The notes under the pieces were generated by a model, which saw only the letters and a list, made by a program, of their open reading frames with translations, did no database searches and was not told the origin of the DNA. 64,000 nucleotides of DNA from assembly GCA_949316235.1 (NCBI GenBank), contig OX438742.1, positions 9,394,815-9,458,814 on the forward strand, given 5' to 3'. The stretch comes from Oegoconia quadripuncta (Eukaryota; Arthropoda; Insecta; Lepidoptera; Autostichidae). A program made the position numbers and the translations under genes. Positions 1 through 10,059 of the stretch are shown one piece after another (position 1 is the first letter of the stretch; every line of letters starts with the position of its first letter).

Positions 1-200
1 CATGGGACCGTTGGGGCCAGAAGCGCGCCGATTGGTTAAAAACCTCTCGGCCCGTTTAGTAGAAATGTCTGGTGACCAGAAGGCAGGCGCATCAGCACGG
101 CAATCCAAAGAGGGAACGCCGCCTGCCTTTTGGGCACATAGCCGCACGGCCGCATTCTAGAAGAAATTTTGATTTGTAAGTATAAAAAAAAAGTATGTAT
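1..200 (+). pseudogene. C-terminal end of a non-LTR retrotransposon ORF, with A-rich tail
   Basis: The window opens inside a reading frame starting MGPLGPEARRLVKNLS, which after a frameshift near base 100 continues as IQRGNAACLLGT to a stop near 139. From memory this block (GDxxAG, then IQRGNAA) is common at the C-terminus of insect retroelement polyproteins. An A-rich stretch follows near 186-193, as at a LINE 3' end. The frameshift and the truncation at the window edge make it a relic. I am unsure of the clade. Confidence 0.5.
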
Positions 201-599
201 ATTAATATTAATATTTCTAACACAAAAAAAAACACATCCTTAGATATTATATTCCTTAATCGCCTTTTATGTTACAGTTACGAGTAATATGTATAATTTA
301 TGAAATAATCAAATTTCGGTTACCCATAAAAAGTAAACCAGTAACAAAATTTAAATCACAAAGAATAACTTACATAGGTATGTAAACACTGGTGCCTAAA
401 CTAGGTATTTCAGGCGAAAAAGTGCATAATTTTATATTTTAAAGTTAAAAATGACAATGTGTTAAGTTACTTAGACGATAGATCTCATGATATTAACCGC
501 AAATAATGTTTGTCCTGTAATATTTCTCCACTGAATTTGTAACTAATGATTTCGTTTTATATCTATACTTAATAAGACCTCTCGTTTAATTTTGATTAT

Positions 600-815
600 C
601 TGTGTGAGTGGGACTAGACTGTATGTGTGTCTGTGTCCAGTCTTTGGCGGGATGTATCTCAGTAATGCGTGCCTCGATTTGAGTGCGGGTTTTTTATGTT
701 TGATGAAAAGCGGTTTAGCAGTTATGGAGATATTTAGCTTTTAACACAATTTTTTGGTGATTTTGACGATATCATAGTCTACAGAGGGTTTTCTAAATTT
801 CCAATTATTTTATAT
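600..815. repeat. Dispersed repeat family 1, copy a
   Basis: The block contains the words CCAGTCTTTG, GAAAAGCGGTTTAGC and TTTTAACACAATTTTTTGGT followed by an ACGATATCATAGTCT-like stretch. The same words in the same order recur at about 7790-8110, and a shorter part recurs at 37684-37770. It is a diverged interspersed repeat with no coding capacity that I can see. Confidence 0.6.
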
Positions 816-852
816 TTAAGATTACACCTGTACATGCGTTCTTCGTCTACGA

Positions 853-1050
853 CAGAGCGTCGGTGGCTCAGCGGTTAAGACGCGGTCTCCCAATTTGGGA
901 GGTCCGGGTTCGATTACCACGCAGTCCATATACCAATGAATTTGAAATATATATTATATGTTCGAAATACATAAATAAATGTCTTTGGACATACACACAG
1001 CGCCATTTAGTTCTACACTCAACAACTAGGCTTGTGTTATGGATATCAGG
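853..1050 (+). mobile_element. tRNA-derived SINE with inverted tail module
   Basis: The head carries an A-box match TGGCTCAGCGG at 864-874 and a B-box-like GGTTCGATTAC at 907-917, with about 32 bp between them, as in the internal RNA polymerase III promoter of a tRNA-derived SINE. The tail (about 960-1045) matches the reverse complement of the tail of the other SINE family in this window (50700-50850), so head and tail have the opposite relative orientation here. It is unlikely to be a working tRNA gene because the final CC of the B box is AC and no acceptor stem closes. Confidence 0.6.
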
Positions 1051-1261
1051 GGGCGGATCGCACTAAGTTTGAACGATAATACCAATGCTAAACCATAACC
1101 AAAAACGTAACTTGTTTTTCGTTTAAACTCGTGATTAGCTCTAAACATTTTAGGTTTTGTTTTACTTTGGTAACGTCAACGATATAATCGTTCCCTAAAA
1201 ATAGCGTGGTACCATTTTTTACATTAGCTAAACTAAAGCTAAACCAAAAGTATTCCGTTCC

Positions 1262-1375
1262 GTTGATATACTACACAAATACCTACTTTTTTTTGTAAAT
1301 AAATACGTACATAAATGAAAAACATCCATAACATATGCCCCTAGCGGGATTCGAACCCACGACCTTAACAGGTCG
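1262..1375 (-). mobile_element. SINE fragment, minus strand
   Basis: Read on the minus strand, the piece begins with a perfect B-box GGTTCGAATCC just inside the right end. It then runs through the TATGGATGTTTTTCATTTAT and poly-A-rich spacer seen in the SINEs at 13918 and 50572, and ends at a TATATCAACGG-type tail. The A-box end is missing, so only the B-box side and tail of one copy remain. Confidence 0.6.
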
Positions 1376-1946
1376 CCAGATATTTAAAGATGGGGAGACG
1401 ATCTGCTCCTTTCAGATTGGCAATACCGTTGGGAGACTACTGACAAGAGCCGTTACCTGTAGGTATTGTTCCTTTACCGACATCATGGAACGATTAAAAT
1501 GTCCTTGGTTGGAGCTAAATCGCTGTGTGTCGCAGTTTCTCACCGGTCAGTGCAATGTCAAGGGCAAGTTTTCCGCTATGATCTTGCTGGCATCTCCTGA
1601 ATGTGACTGTGCATACCTATACAGAGCAAACTGCATGCCCGTCACATTCTGTGGGATTGCGCACGCTTCTCTAATGATTAAATATCACACTGGATATCAT
1701 CATCTAAGCATTCGGTCTTCTACACCGATTTAGTGGTGAGGCGATAATTTGACATAATTTTCAAACCTTTATTTGCATTATTATTCGCGGTAGGGGTTTT
1801 ACTTCCTAAACATTAACACTCACTGGGTTGTAGCGCTGTCAGTGGTGAATCAAAACTAAGATGTCAAGCATAATTTTTATTAAGCCTTATGGCTGATTTA
1901 GAATTCAATTAGCTACATTTGCCGAGAAGCCTACTTCACACCTTAA

Positions 1947-2107
1947 GGGTGCGTTTCCACCAGAACTGTGCGGGGTAGCTAAGCGGTGTGTGTAGAAAAT
2001 ACCCACCAATATTATCACCGGGTCAGGAAAATGAAGTAATGCTTTTGGTGGATTTTTTCCTCGCGCACCGCTTAGCTATATCACACAGCTCTGGTGGAAA
2101 CGCACCC
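1947..2107. mobile_element. Short MITE with 17-bp inverted ends
   Basis: The ends GGGTGCGTTTCCACCAG and CTGGTGGAAACGCACCC are exact inverted repeats. The pairing continues imperfectly into an inner block (TAGCTAAGCGGTG against CACCGCTTAGCTA), so most of the 161 bp can fold on itself. There is no coding capacity. The target-site duplication is unclear (TTAA on the left, TATTA on the right), so I do not assign a superfamily. Confidence 0.75.
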
Positions 2108-2109
2108 TA

Positions 2110-3210
2110 TTAGCCTGGGGCCCAAAGTAGCAGTAAAGAGAAGTAAGGCACCTTCTACTTTCAGTAGGGGCAGTGCGGAGTACCGCTGTTGGTCCTGGCT
2201 TACAGGAGTTGCAATGGGAGGAGAGTGGAGGCGAGGTAATAACTGTGGTAACTTAACGGGCGTTTTATAGTGGTAGTTCTAGGAGTTTCCATAGTTATAG
2301 CAGGCCCATGAATTCGACATGGAAGAACCCTTATGAATGCCAACATATTCCCTTTTATTACAATATAGAGAATTTATTTGAACGCCATCTGTTGCCACTT
2401 TAAACTTCCCGCATGTACTGCACAGGCGCAGTTCCATTAAATAGCAAGAGATAGGGTAGGGGTCAATGAAAGTAGTACTGTTAATTTCCGTAAGATGGCT
2501 CTGTTTCTAACAAAACTATTCGAAATTGGGGAGCACATTTTATCTAGTTGTTATAATAACTTTTATTTAACTCTCACACAAAAGTATTATAGTTTACACA
2601 ATTTGTATAACAAAACAAGACAGGAGCCCAAGTTAGGTAACGCTGTGCTATTGGCGTCAAATCAAAATTTAATTCGAGAAGCATAAATAATATAATATCA
2701 GCGCGTAGACAGAATTATTTTCACAGATAGCTGAAGTCGAAATATAACAGTTTAGACAATTTATTTTATAACAAAATTTACAAATATGGTAAAGTAGTCC
2801 CATATTAAGTATACTTATACATTTTTTGCTTATTATTAATACTATGCACCATTAGTGCTTTATTCAATCATTCATTGTGACAATATCATTATATAGCATT
2901 TACAATAAAAAGTTTTATATATTATTAGAAACAGTAAAATTAGGAAAAAAATAAATAGGTTAATTGAATAACAAAGATGAAAACAATATCTTGTTAACTT
3001 TAATCGTAAAAAGGATTAGTTTATGTATTTCATAATTGTAGTAGGTAGGTATACAATTCGCTTTGCGCGCACATACTTAAGGATTTGATTCACAGAGATT
3101 CGTTTACAGTTACTTAGTTAGTTTCTTCTTTTATGAAACCTTAAATACTTAAGATTGAAAACTATTCATGTATTCAGTTCATACTTAAAGTACCGCTTAA
3201 TATACTATAT
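2110..3210. other. Unassigned AT-rich DNA
   Basis: There is no reading frame, RNA or repeat here that I can support. A somewhat GC-richer block lies at 2110-2340; the rest is AT-rich. The 63-codon frame at 2495-2686 has no recognisable motif. Confidence 0.5.
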
Positions 3211-3214
3211 TAGA

Positions 3215-3485
3215 AGTTCTAGTGCCACGGAACTATTGGAAAAAAGTCTCACTTGTTCCGCCACGGAAGTTCTTCTACGGAACTACGGGGAATAAAGGGA
3301 CCTGGCTGCTGGATGAGCTCACTCTCGAGCAGGTCACATAAAACTGGCCGTTGGGTGATATCAATTCCTGCTCAATGACTTGACCGTGAGACTTATTACT
3401 CCCCATTGCAAAACAGACTTTCAGAGGGAATAATTTTATCTGCGAGGATGGAATATATGCAATAACACACATGGAGGACAAAAGA
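3215..3485 (-). pseudogene. Helitron/PIF1-type helicase C-terminal remnant
   Basis: On the minus strand the frame reads PLKVCFAMGSNKSHGQ, then GQFYVTCSRVSSSSS. In intact Helitron and PIF1-like helicases the equivalent stretches are F(P)xxxFAMTINKSQGQ (the Q-rich motif near helicase motif V/VI) and HGQLYVACSRV. The expected block between them is shortened, and downstream the frame breaks before a residual NIVY-like tail. This is the last 70 or so residues of a dead rolling-circle transposon helicase. A second remnant of the same region lies at 61761-62612. Confidence 0.75.
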
Positions 3486-4859
3486 GTGGGGCCGATGAAA
3501 AGTACAGCCCCTTTTCAGGAGTGACTTCGTCGTTCTTGAAGAACTAACTACATATGTATTTATGGGACTTGTATGCAGTTCTATGGGATAAAAATTATAT
3601 TGCATATAAACGTGGGTTGACTGAAAGCGTTAGACATAACGAAAGGAACTAAAGAGATAGAAACAGAAAATAAAACGAAAAGCAATTCGAAGTAAGATGT
3701 AGTTTGATTACGTGCGTGTTAGAATACCTACACACAGATTCAGCTATTTCTACAAAATCGAAAAAATATCTGAAATTGTGTCTAATACTGCCCAAAAGTG
3801 CCACTGTTGTTTATGAGTTATTCAATAATTTAAATATCATTCTGACGTCACGTAACTGTGTTACGTGTGGTAAATGTGAATGAGGATTCCAGATATGCGC
3901 AGGGACTGCTTTACCTATGGTTATAATTTATAACCCAAAAAACTGTGCATAAATAGCGCCACTAACATGATGATGATGCTTCCTACCGATTTCGGCCATG
4001 TCGACCACTTCGCCTCCTAGTCGATTCGGCATATCCCCATAAATACTTGTTCAAAAACAAAACACAAAACACAAAACAAAACAACAAAACAACGAAGTTA
4101 TACTTATACTAAGTTATACTATAGTCTATATGTATACTATAGTCTATATACTATAGTCTTTGTGAAAAGAGGCAGCGCAGATAACGGACGTTTTGCCTTG
4201 TTTTTCTTATTATTTAATTAGCAATACGGCAATTAGCAAATTCACTAAATTGCGATTGCGGCGACAGCGAACTATCATCACATTTTGTGGGAGTGTGTAA
4301 ATTGGAGGGTGAAACGTGAACCCATGCTTGACAGTCTATAAAGTCAGTACTTCGTCCGGTGCTCTACAACGACCGGTCTCGAACCGACACAATTTCCAAG
4401 CTTTTAAGCGTTTTTGTCACTCTTATTGCTGGCACTTTTATGCTCACTGCATTTATGATGACGGTGATGGTTCCGACCGATTTTCGACCGACCACTCTTA
4501 CTTATTAATAAACCGTTCTCAAGATTGACGTGGCCTCAAGTTGACGCTTGAGAATCTGTTGCATATTAAAACAGCATCAGAAAAAATGGTCTTGAGACTG
4601 AGATGCGATCTCAATCTCAAGAACGATTTATTAATACGGGCCTTAATCTACATCTAGTCCAATAAGGATACACTTTTAACTTCCTATAACTTTAATGGCG
4701 TGATTTTTTGCACATGGATAGAGCACCTGTCAATGATAGAATAAAAAAAAGTCTAATAAAGCCGTAGCTTGCTTTAGATAATAATATAGATACCTACCTA
4801 TAAAACATAGATTATATATTTAAAATTACCACTGCGAATTGCATTGCATCGGAGAATAC

Positions 4860-5272
4860 CAGTGACGGATTAAGACTACTTGATGCCCTAAGCAATCCAC
4901 GCCTGTGGGCCCCCCTATCCGTATGTCAACTAGAATCGGTCTTTAATGCCAGGCGGGGGGCCCGCGGGGAAGGAGTGGTTTGTGATTGGCTGATCGCAAT
5001 ACCGGTGCTTTCGAATTGCCGAATGCACTAGACTAGCGGGCAGCGAGTGGGCGCAAGCGGGAGAGCGGGGTAACTCTAGGTCGGCTCTTATGTTAACTTA
5101 AAACGCTCGAATTTTCAATTTAGTCTTATAAACTTTTTTTGGTGTGGTTTTTGGTGACGTGAGAGTGAGACGTGATGCCCTAAGGACGGACTTTTTGTAC
5201 TTCTTCTGGTGCCCCCCCAGACGTGATGCCCTAGGCAATTGCTTAATTTGATTAAGAGTTAATCCGTCACTG
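4860..5272. mobile_element. Non-autonomous hAT-type MITE, 413 bp
   Basis: The ends are CAGTGACGGATTAA and its exact inverse TTAATCCGTCACTG. The element is flanked by a perfect 8-bp direct repeat GAGAATAC (4852-4859 and 5273-5280), the duplication size of the hAT superfamily. The interior is GC-rich compared with its surroundings, contains two copies of GACGTGATGCCCTA near the right end, and has no open frame, so mobilisation must depend on a transposase from elsewhere. Confidence 0.9.
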
Positions 5273-5279
5273 GAGAATA

Positions 5280-6300
5280 CATATACTTAGAACTTCTGTA
5301 ACAATTTTCAAAGAAAACGATCAATGACGTCTTTACATTTATGAAAAATTTCACCGAGGGCATATATCACTATTCAATAAACTATTTTAGAAAATATAAA
5401 GTGGCCATTGATTAATTTTTTAGAAAATTGTTCTAGGAGATCTTAGCATCTTCTACTATGTAATGAAGTTCACAGTGGTAAATTTTATTTAATGTTGTAG
5501 ATTTTACAATTAAATAGCTATACTATAAAGATAAAGATAAGATAAAATTTATTTCAGTATAAAAATTAACCTAAATACATGACTTATTCTATAGTAACAT
5601 AGTCCAAATAATACTATATTATGTTACCTGAACTAAGTAAATGTTTACTTGTGTCTTAACAAAAAGGCAACACGATTGTTAAAACAAAAATAATGAGACC
5701 TATACTTAACTCTTAAATAACCTTACTTTACATTTACCTATCTACTCACTTACTCAGAATGCGTGATTATCTTACAATTAGGATCTAAGCTACTACTATA
5801 CCTGAAGCAAGCTACAGAACTGTTAGAAAACATTTCTATTTGATTACAGATGGGTCTATCCTGCTACAAAAAATCAGGAACTTTAAAATTATAGGAAACA
5901 CCACAAAAATTGCGTATTTTTACAGGACTACTATGCGCATTACGTGGTGTATACGAATAAGCTACAAACGCGACCGTTAAATGACAAAATTAAAGCTTTA
6001 TTCCATGATGGTTTTGAAAAAATAATTAAACTAGCTGTGCCAATACCTTCTATTTCACTTACCTAATATGCCCTATTTGTTTCCTTACGGTAATGAAACT
6101 CATCCGGTACATTTATTGAACTAGGCCTTGTTTTACTCACTCGTGGCGCAGCGAATTCGCTATTTGTTTTCGATTAGCAATAAGCAAAATGTCCGTTCAA
6201 AATTTACAAGTGAAATTAGAACCATTTTAGTTTACCTAAGAATTGGAGATTCTTTCAGTTCTGTTGACAATACATTCATATATCTATAACTATCAAAGCA
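5280..6300. other. Unassigned AT-rich DNA
   Basis: No gene is visible. A TAAAGATAAAGATAAGATAA stretch near 5527 resembles the simple-repeat 3' end of a non-LTR element on the minus strand, but no coding part is attached, so I do not claim one. Confidence 0.4.
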
Positions 6301-6369
6301 CGTCGTAGTATACATACCCATCCATATACAATAATAATAAGATATACAACTTATTACTGTATATGGATG

Positions 6370-6412
6370 CGTACGTACTACGACGCGCTACGACCGTCTA
6401 CGAATTCAGTAG
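6370..6412. repeat. CTACG repeat with 10-bp phase, copy 1
   Basis: CTACG occurs at 6378, 6388 and 6398, exactly one helical turn apart, followed by GAATTC. The same phased triplet is found at 37649, 41733 (as CGTAG) and 54639 (as CGTAG). The mariner element at 6415 is inserted just beside this copy. Confidence 0.8.
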
Positions 6413-6414
6413 TA

Positions 6415-7709
6415 CGAGGGCGGTCCCATAAATACCCGACCTTACTTAATTACTGGCAGTTTTTATTTGATTAAATACTCTTTTTAGGAAGCGTGAACAT
6501 TAGGAAATTTAAATTTAGAATTCGAACGCGCTAGGTCATTTGGCATTTTGTTCTGAAGCATATTTAGTGAAAGTTTTCATCGAATTTTTCGACTATGGAT
6601 AAAATTGGTGTTCGTTACGTAATTCAATATTTTTATTTGAAAGGTCTCAGCCCAACTAATATCAAAGTGGAGCTAGATTCTACTTTGGGGGAGTCTGCTC
6701 CTTCATTTACAACAATAAAATATTGGGTGGCAGAGTTCAAGCGCGGTCGCTCGAGCTGCCAAGATGAGCATCGCAGTGGACGACCAAATGAGGTGACTAA
6801 TCCAGAAATAGTAAAAAAAATCCACAAAACGGTACTGGATGACCGTCGACTGAAAGTGCGCGAGCTAGCAGATATGGTAGGCATTTCAAAAAGTGCAGTC
6901 CATCGTATTTTAACAGAAAACTTGGACATGAGAAAGCTGTGCGCAAGATGGGTGCCGCGATTACTCACAGTAGAACAAAAACAGCGTCGTGAGGATGTGT
7001 CAGTCGAATGTTTAGCAAAATTTCGCAGCAACAAAGCCGAGTTTTTGCGTCGATTTATCACCATGGATGAAACATGGGTCCATCACTTTACACCTGAGAC
7101 TAAGGAACAGTCAAAACAATGGACTGAAAGAGGAGAATCAGCTCCAAAGAAGGCACAAACAGTTCCATCGGCAGGAAAAGTCATGGCTTCAGTTTTCTGG
7201 GACGCGCGTGGCATAATTTTTATAGATTATCTTCAAAAAGGAAAAACCATTAATGGCGAGTATTATGCGAACTTATTGCAGCGTCTGAATGAAGAAATAA
7301 AGAAAAAACGGTCTCACTTGTCAAAGAAAAAAGTTTTGTTTCATCAAGACAACGCTCCAGTCCACACATCCGGCATTGCAATGGCTAAAATCAAAGAATT
7401 AAAATTTGAATTGCTTCCCCATGCACCTTATTCACCAGATTTGGCCCCGTCAGATTATTTTCTGTTCCCAAACCTAAAAAAATGGCTCGGCGGGAAAAGA
7501 TTTTCAAGCAACATAGAGGTTGAGTCTTTGGTTAATGGCTATTTTGAAGAGTTCGACGATTCCTACTATAGACGTGGCATTGAAGCTATAGAGTACCGCT
7601 GGGAAAAGTGTATCGAGCTACAAGGAAGCTATGTAGAGAAATAAATATAGTTTATCCCATTTATTTTGATTTTTCTTGGTTAGGTCGGCTACTTTTGGGA
7701 CCACCCTCG
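6415..7709 (+). mobile_element. Complete irritans-type mariner element, 1295 bp
   Basis: The element has 31-bp terminal inverted repeats (6415-6445 and 7679-7709) that match at 26 positions and begin CGAGGG. It is flanked by the TA dinucleotide (6413-6414, 7710-7711) that Tc1/mariner elements duplicate on insertion. It encloses one uninterrupted transposase frame with short 5' (about 150 bp) and 3' (about 35 bp) untranslated flanks. Length, TIR size and target site are all normal for a full-length mariner. Confidence 0.95.
6595..7644 (+). CDS. Mariner transposase, apparently intact
   Basis: This is a 349-residue DDE/D transposase that cuts and pastes its own element at TA sites in the nucleus. 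The N-terminal half (about 1-115) is the paired helix-turn-helix DNA-binding region, with the linker motif GRPNEV near 63. The catalytic triad is visible as D158 (TMDET), D252 (HQDNAP) and D287 (LAPSD), with 34 residues between the last two, the DD34D signature of mariner. YSPDLAP is intact. The overall sequence resembles Himar1-like irritans mariners, and its length is the family norm. The start is the first ATG of a frame that aligns with known N-termini. One oddity is that the conserved WVP(H/R)EL linker motif reads WVPRLL at 119-124. There are no stops or frameshifts, so it may be active or only recently silent. Confidence 0.95.
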   Translation: MDKIGVRYVIQYFYLKGLSPTNIKVELDSTLGESAPSFTTIKYWVAEFKRGRSSCQDEHRSGRPNEVTNPEIVKKIHKTVLDDRRLKVRELADMVGISKSAVHRILTENLDMRKLCARWVPRLLTVEQKQRREDVSVECLAKFRSNKAEFLRRFITMDETWVHHFTPETKEQSKQWTERGESAPKKAQTVPSAGKVMASVFWDARGIIFIDYLQKGKTINGEYYANLLQRLNEEIKKKRSHLSKKKVLFHQDNAPVHTSGIAMAKIKELKFELLPHAPYSPDLAPSDYFLFPNLKKWLGGKRFSSNIEVESLVNGYFEEFDDSYYRRGIEAIEYRWEKCIELQGSYVEK

Positions 7710-7779
7710 TACATACGTAGCAATGCAATATGCCTCGCTTGAAGACGTTTTTAACTCTCGACGAAAAACAATCTTTGAC

Positions 7780-8115
7780 GGCATTGTGTGTGTGCCCAGT
7801 CTTTGTCCGGGTGTGATGGTTTGATTTAGTTAGGTTTCTTATATTAAAGGTTAATCGAGGGGACAAGTACTTAGCCATGTTTCATGAAAATCGGTTAAGC
7901 CGTTCCGAATATATTTTGCTTTTAACACAGTTTTTTGGTGTATTTCGATGATAGCATGTCTTTCGAGGGATTTTTAAATCTTATTTTTTTTTATTCAAGA
8001 TTGAACACGAGGATTATTTCTTAGTCATTTTAGATGGAAATCGGTAAAGCCGTTTGGAAGATAGTTAGCTGATAGCACAGTTTGGTATACGGATGATACG
8101 AGTATGATATACCCA
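7780..8115. repeat. Dispersed repeat family 1, copy b
   Basis: It shares ordered words with 600-815: CCAGTCTTTG, an AAATCGGTTAAGCCGTT-type word, TTTTAACACAGTTTTTTGGTG and GATGATAGCATGTCTTTCGAG. Part of the unit is repeated again inside this block (AATCGGTAAAGCCGTT near 8040). There is no coding capacity. Confidence 0.6.
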
Positions 8116-8149
8116 CTTGTTTTCTCGGGGTTTGTCTACATTGAATTTC

Positions 8150-8393
8150 AGTAAAATCTAACTAATATTATAATTGCGAAAGTTTGGATGTTTGTTTGTT
8201 GCTTAATCACGGCGAAACGGATTAACGGATTTGGATGAAATTTGATATATAGATAGAACAAGACATAGGATTAGGTAGATTAAGACATAGGATATTTTTA
8301 TACCGATAAAATGAGTAGTTCCCGCGAGATAAATAAATTTCGGCAATAAAGTTAATTCCACGCAGGCGAAGCCGCGGGCGGAAAGCTAGTAAA
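8150..8393 (+). repeat. Dispersed repeat family 2 (GCGGGCGGAAAGCTAGT tail), copy a
   Basis: The block runs from CTAACTAATATTATAATTGC through GATTTGGATGAAATTTG and a TACCGATAAAATGAGTAGTT word to GCCGCGGGCGGAAAGCTAGT. Further copies are at 15372-15596 (minus), 46390-46580 and 54895-55010. I recognise it as a very common type of lepidopteran interspersed repeat, probably the 3' part of a retroelement, but the parent is not visible here. Confidence 0.7.
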
Positions 8394-8619
8394 CTATGAA
8401 TATCAAAAATTAGAGTAGTCAGTATAACTGTTTCAAAACAATACATGTCAACAGGTTTTTAATATTTACAATTTGATGGTAGGTAAAGTCGAACATTAGC
8501 GGTAAAACTGCTACGTAATTTGGCTGACTCTTCACGAATCTTCGAAACGATATTTGTATAGGAACCTAGGTATTGTATGGATATGTTTCCAGACACCAGC
8601 CAGACAGACTGCAATGGGG

Positions 8620-8750
8620 TGAGTAGCGTCGGAGGGACGACGGCAGAGCGCGATAGCACCGTGCCCCTCTCGCTTCTCGTGTCTCGTTGCTTAGCAACAC
8701 CCGCGAATCCGAATTCCTGTACCAGGATTTGAATTCCAAAAAGGGGCAGG
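8620..8750. repeat. Dispersed repeat family 3, copy a
   Basis: TCGCTTCTCGTG, CGTTGCTTAGCAACAC, TCCTGTACCAGGAT and an AATTCCAAAAAGG-like end match the block at 38285-38400 in order and orientation. Both copies hold the near-palindromic GTTGCYTAGCAAC. There is no gene. Confidence 0.6.
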
Positions 8751-8809
8751 TTACCAATTACACAGTATATATCTAACAATAAAAACGTAAGCCCAGAAAA
8801 CCAAGGAGA

Positions 8810-9350
8810 TGAAATTTTGAAGTCCAGTTGGACTCGCGTGGTGATATCTTAAGGCCGTAGGGTCGTAGCTACAATCGAATACTCTAGTTATTTCAGAGAT
8901 TTCCCCAACGCGGTGAGCCAAGAATGCCTTGAACGTCCTAGCATCACTCCGCAGCCACCTGAGAACCGTTATAGAATCAGACCAAAGAAAGAGTCCGTTT
9001 AGGTTTGTATCTATGCGACTTGAACTATAAAATTGGCAAACCGAGCTGCAATTAAAGTACCTTGTAATTACAACCTCGGAATAGAAACAACTTTATTTGG
9101 TGCTACTCTCGCTTTGCCGCCAACGAGAGCCAACTTAACTTCTCGCCGCTTTTATAAACGCATAAACCACACACGCATAAATGAACTCGCTGGCATCTGC
9201 AAAGACGTGAAGGTACCTCTGTAGTGGTTCATCTTGGCTCAAATAACAGCGAGGAATAGATTCATTAGCAAAATTTGACAACTCGTTTAGCCAATCTAAC
9301 CACTTATCAATAATATCAGGGGAAAGCTGCTGGTCCCAGTCCACTTAAAG
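8810..9350 (-). pseudogene. BEL/Pao retrotransposon RT-RNase H fragment
   Basis: Read on the minus strand from 9344, the frame gives LDWD-like MDWDQQLSPDIIDKWLDWL, then IPRCY, then LHVFADASEFIYACVVY. Beyond that, in broken frames, come [20 protein letters not shown] and a serine/arginine-rich block ending GKSL. This order (connection domain, RNase H catalytic FADAS, KxRVAPxK, IPRLEL) is characteristic of BEL/Pao LTR retrotransposons. Stops interrupt it repeatedly. Neither the reverse transcriptase catalytic core nor an integrase is visible. Confidence 0.8.
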
Positions 9351-9359
9351 CTTCCAAAT

Positions 9360-10050
9360 TCGTTGAAAGAGAATTCTACCCTTCAGAATGAGAAGAACGT
9401 CGTAAATTATGTTTTACCTTACAATATGAACAGGTTAATAATTTATTTTCAAAATGACTATGCAATTTTTGATTAATATCTGTGCCCCTAGAAAAAGTCA
9501 GCGGAACTGACTGCAATGATTTTTTTTTGGAAATAGCGTGAACCCTCTCAACTTTTTTAGGAAAAGCTGACGTTTCTGCAATGAAACCAAACCTGAGCTG
9601 CAAGTCCACCTCTCGCGCTAAGAATCGGACCAAAAGCTCAAGTCTAGTTACCTACTTCTTTGTCGGCAGAATAATAATTAGCCCCAAAATCTGCAAATCG
9701 GGTCCGTAACAGCGGAGTGAGTTTGCCTAGCATAGATTGTAATAACTAAATCTAAATATGACCACTTTCACACAATTATAGACTCTACATGCGAATATTA
9801 TGTAGATCACTGCCATGACTGACAATCCTTGGAAGACCACGGACTGAAGCAATTTCTTGCATAACTATTAACTTTGGTCTACCGAACCTCATTTCCAAAA
9901 CATCCAAGACCTCTGTTGGGTCTCGGGCAGACACCAGCAGAACCGCGACAGCGTCAGGTACAGCTCCGCGCAGTGCTAGAGTAATTCGAGTCAGATAATA
10001 AGAATAAGCTGTCTTATCGTCGTAGGCTAGCTTGGAACAACCAATCAATA
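9360..10050 (-). pseudogene. BEL/Pao gag fragments
   Basis: On the minus strand, 10048-9785 gives a gag-like segment containing AYSYYLTRITLALRGAVPDA, LEMRFGRPKLIVMQEI and LPRIV, as in BEL gag (DUF1759-type, with ERFGRP). Next, 9633-9376 gives FLAREVDLQLRFGF and a remnant zinc knuckle CSYCKVKHNLR whose last Cys is lost. It lies directly upstream, in transcription order, of the RNase H fragment at 8810-9350, so protease and most of RT were deleted from a single element. Confidence 0.7.
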
Positions 10051-10059
10051 GGCCTACCG

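Noticed and set aside
853..925. tRNA gene
   Set aside because: A and B boxes are present, but there is no closing acceptor stem, and the piece continues into a dispersed SINE tail.
6633..7064. 143-codon minus-strand frame
   Set aside because: It lies entirely opposite the intact mariner transposase and is its antisense shadow.
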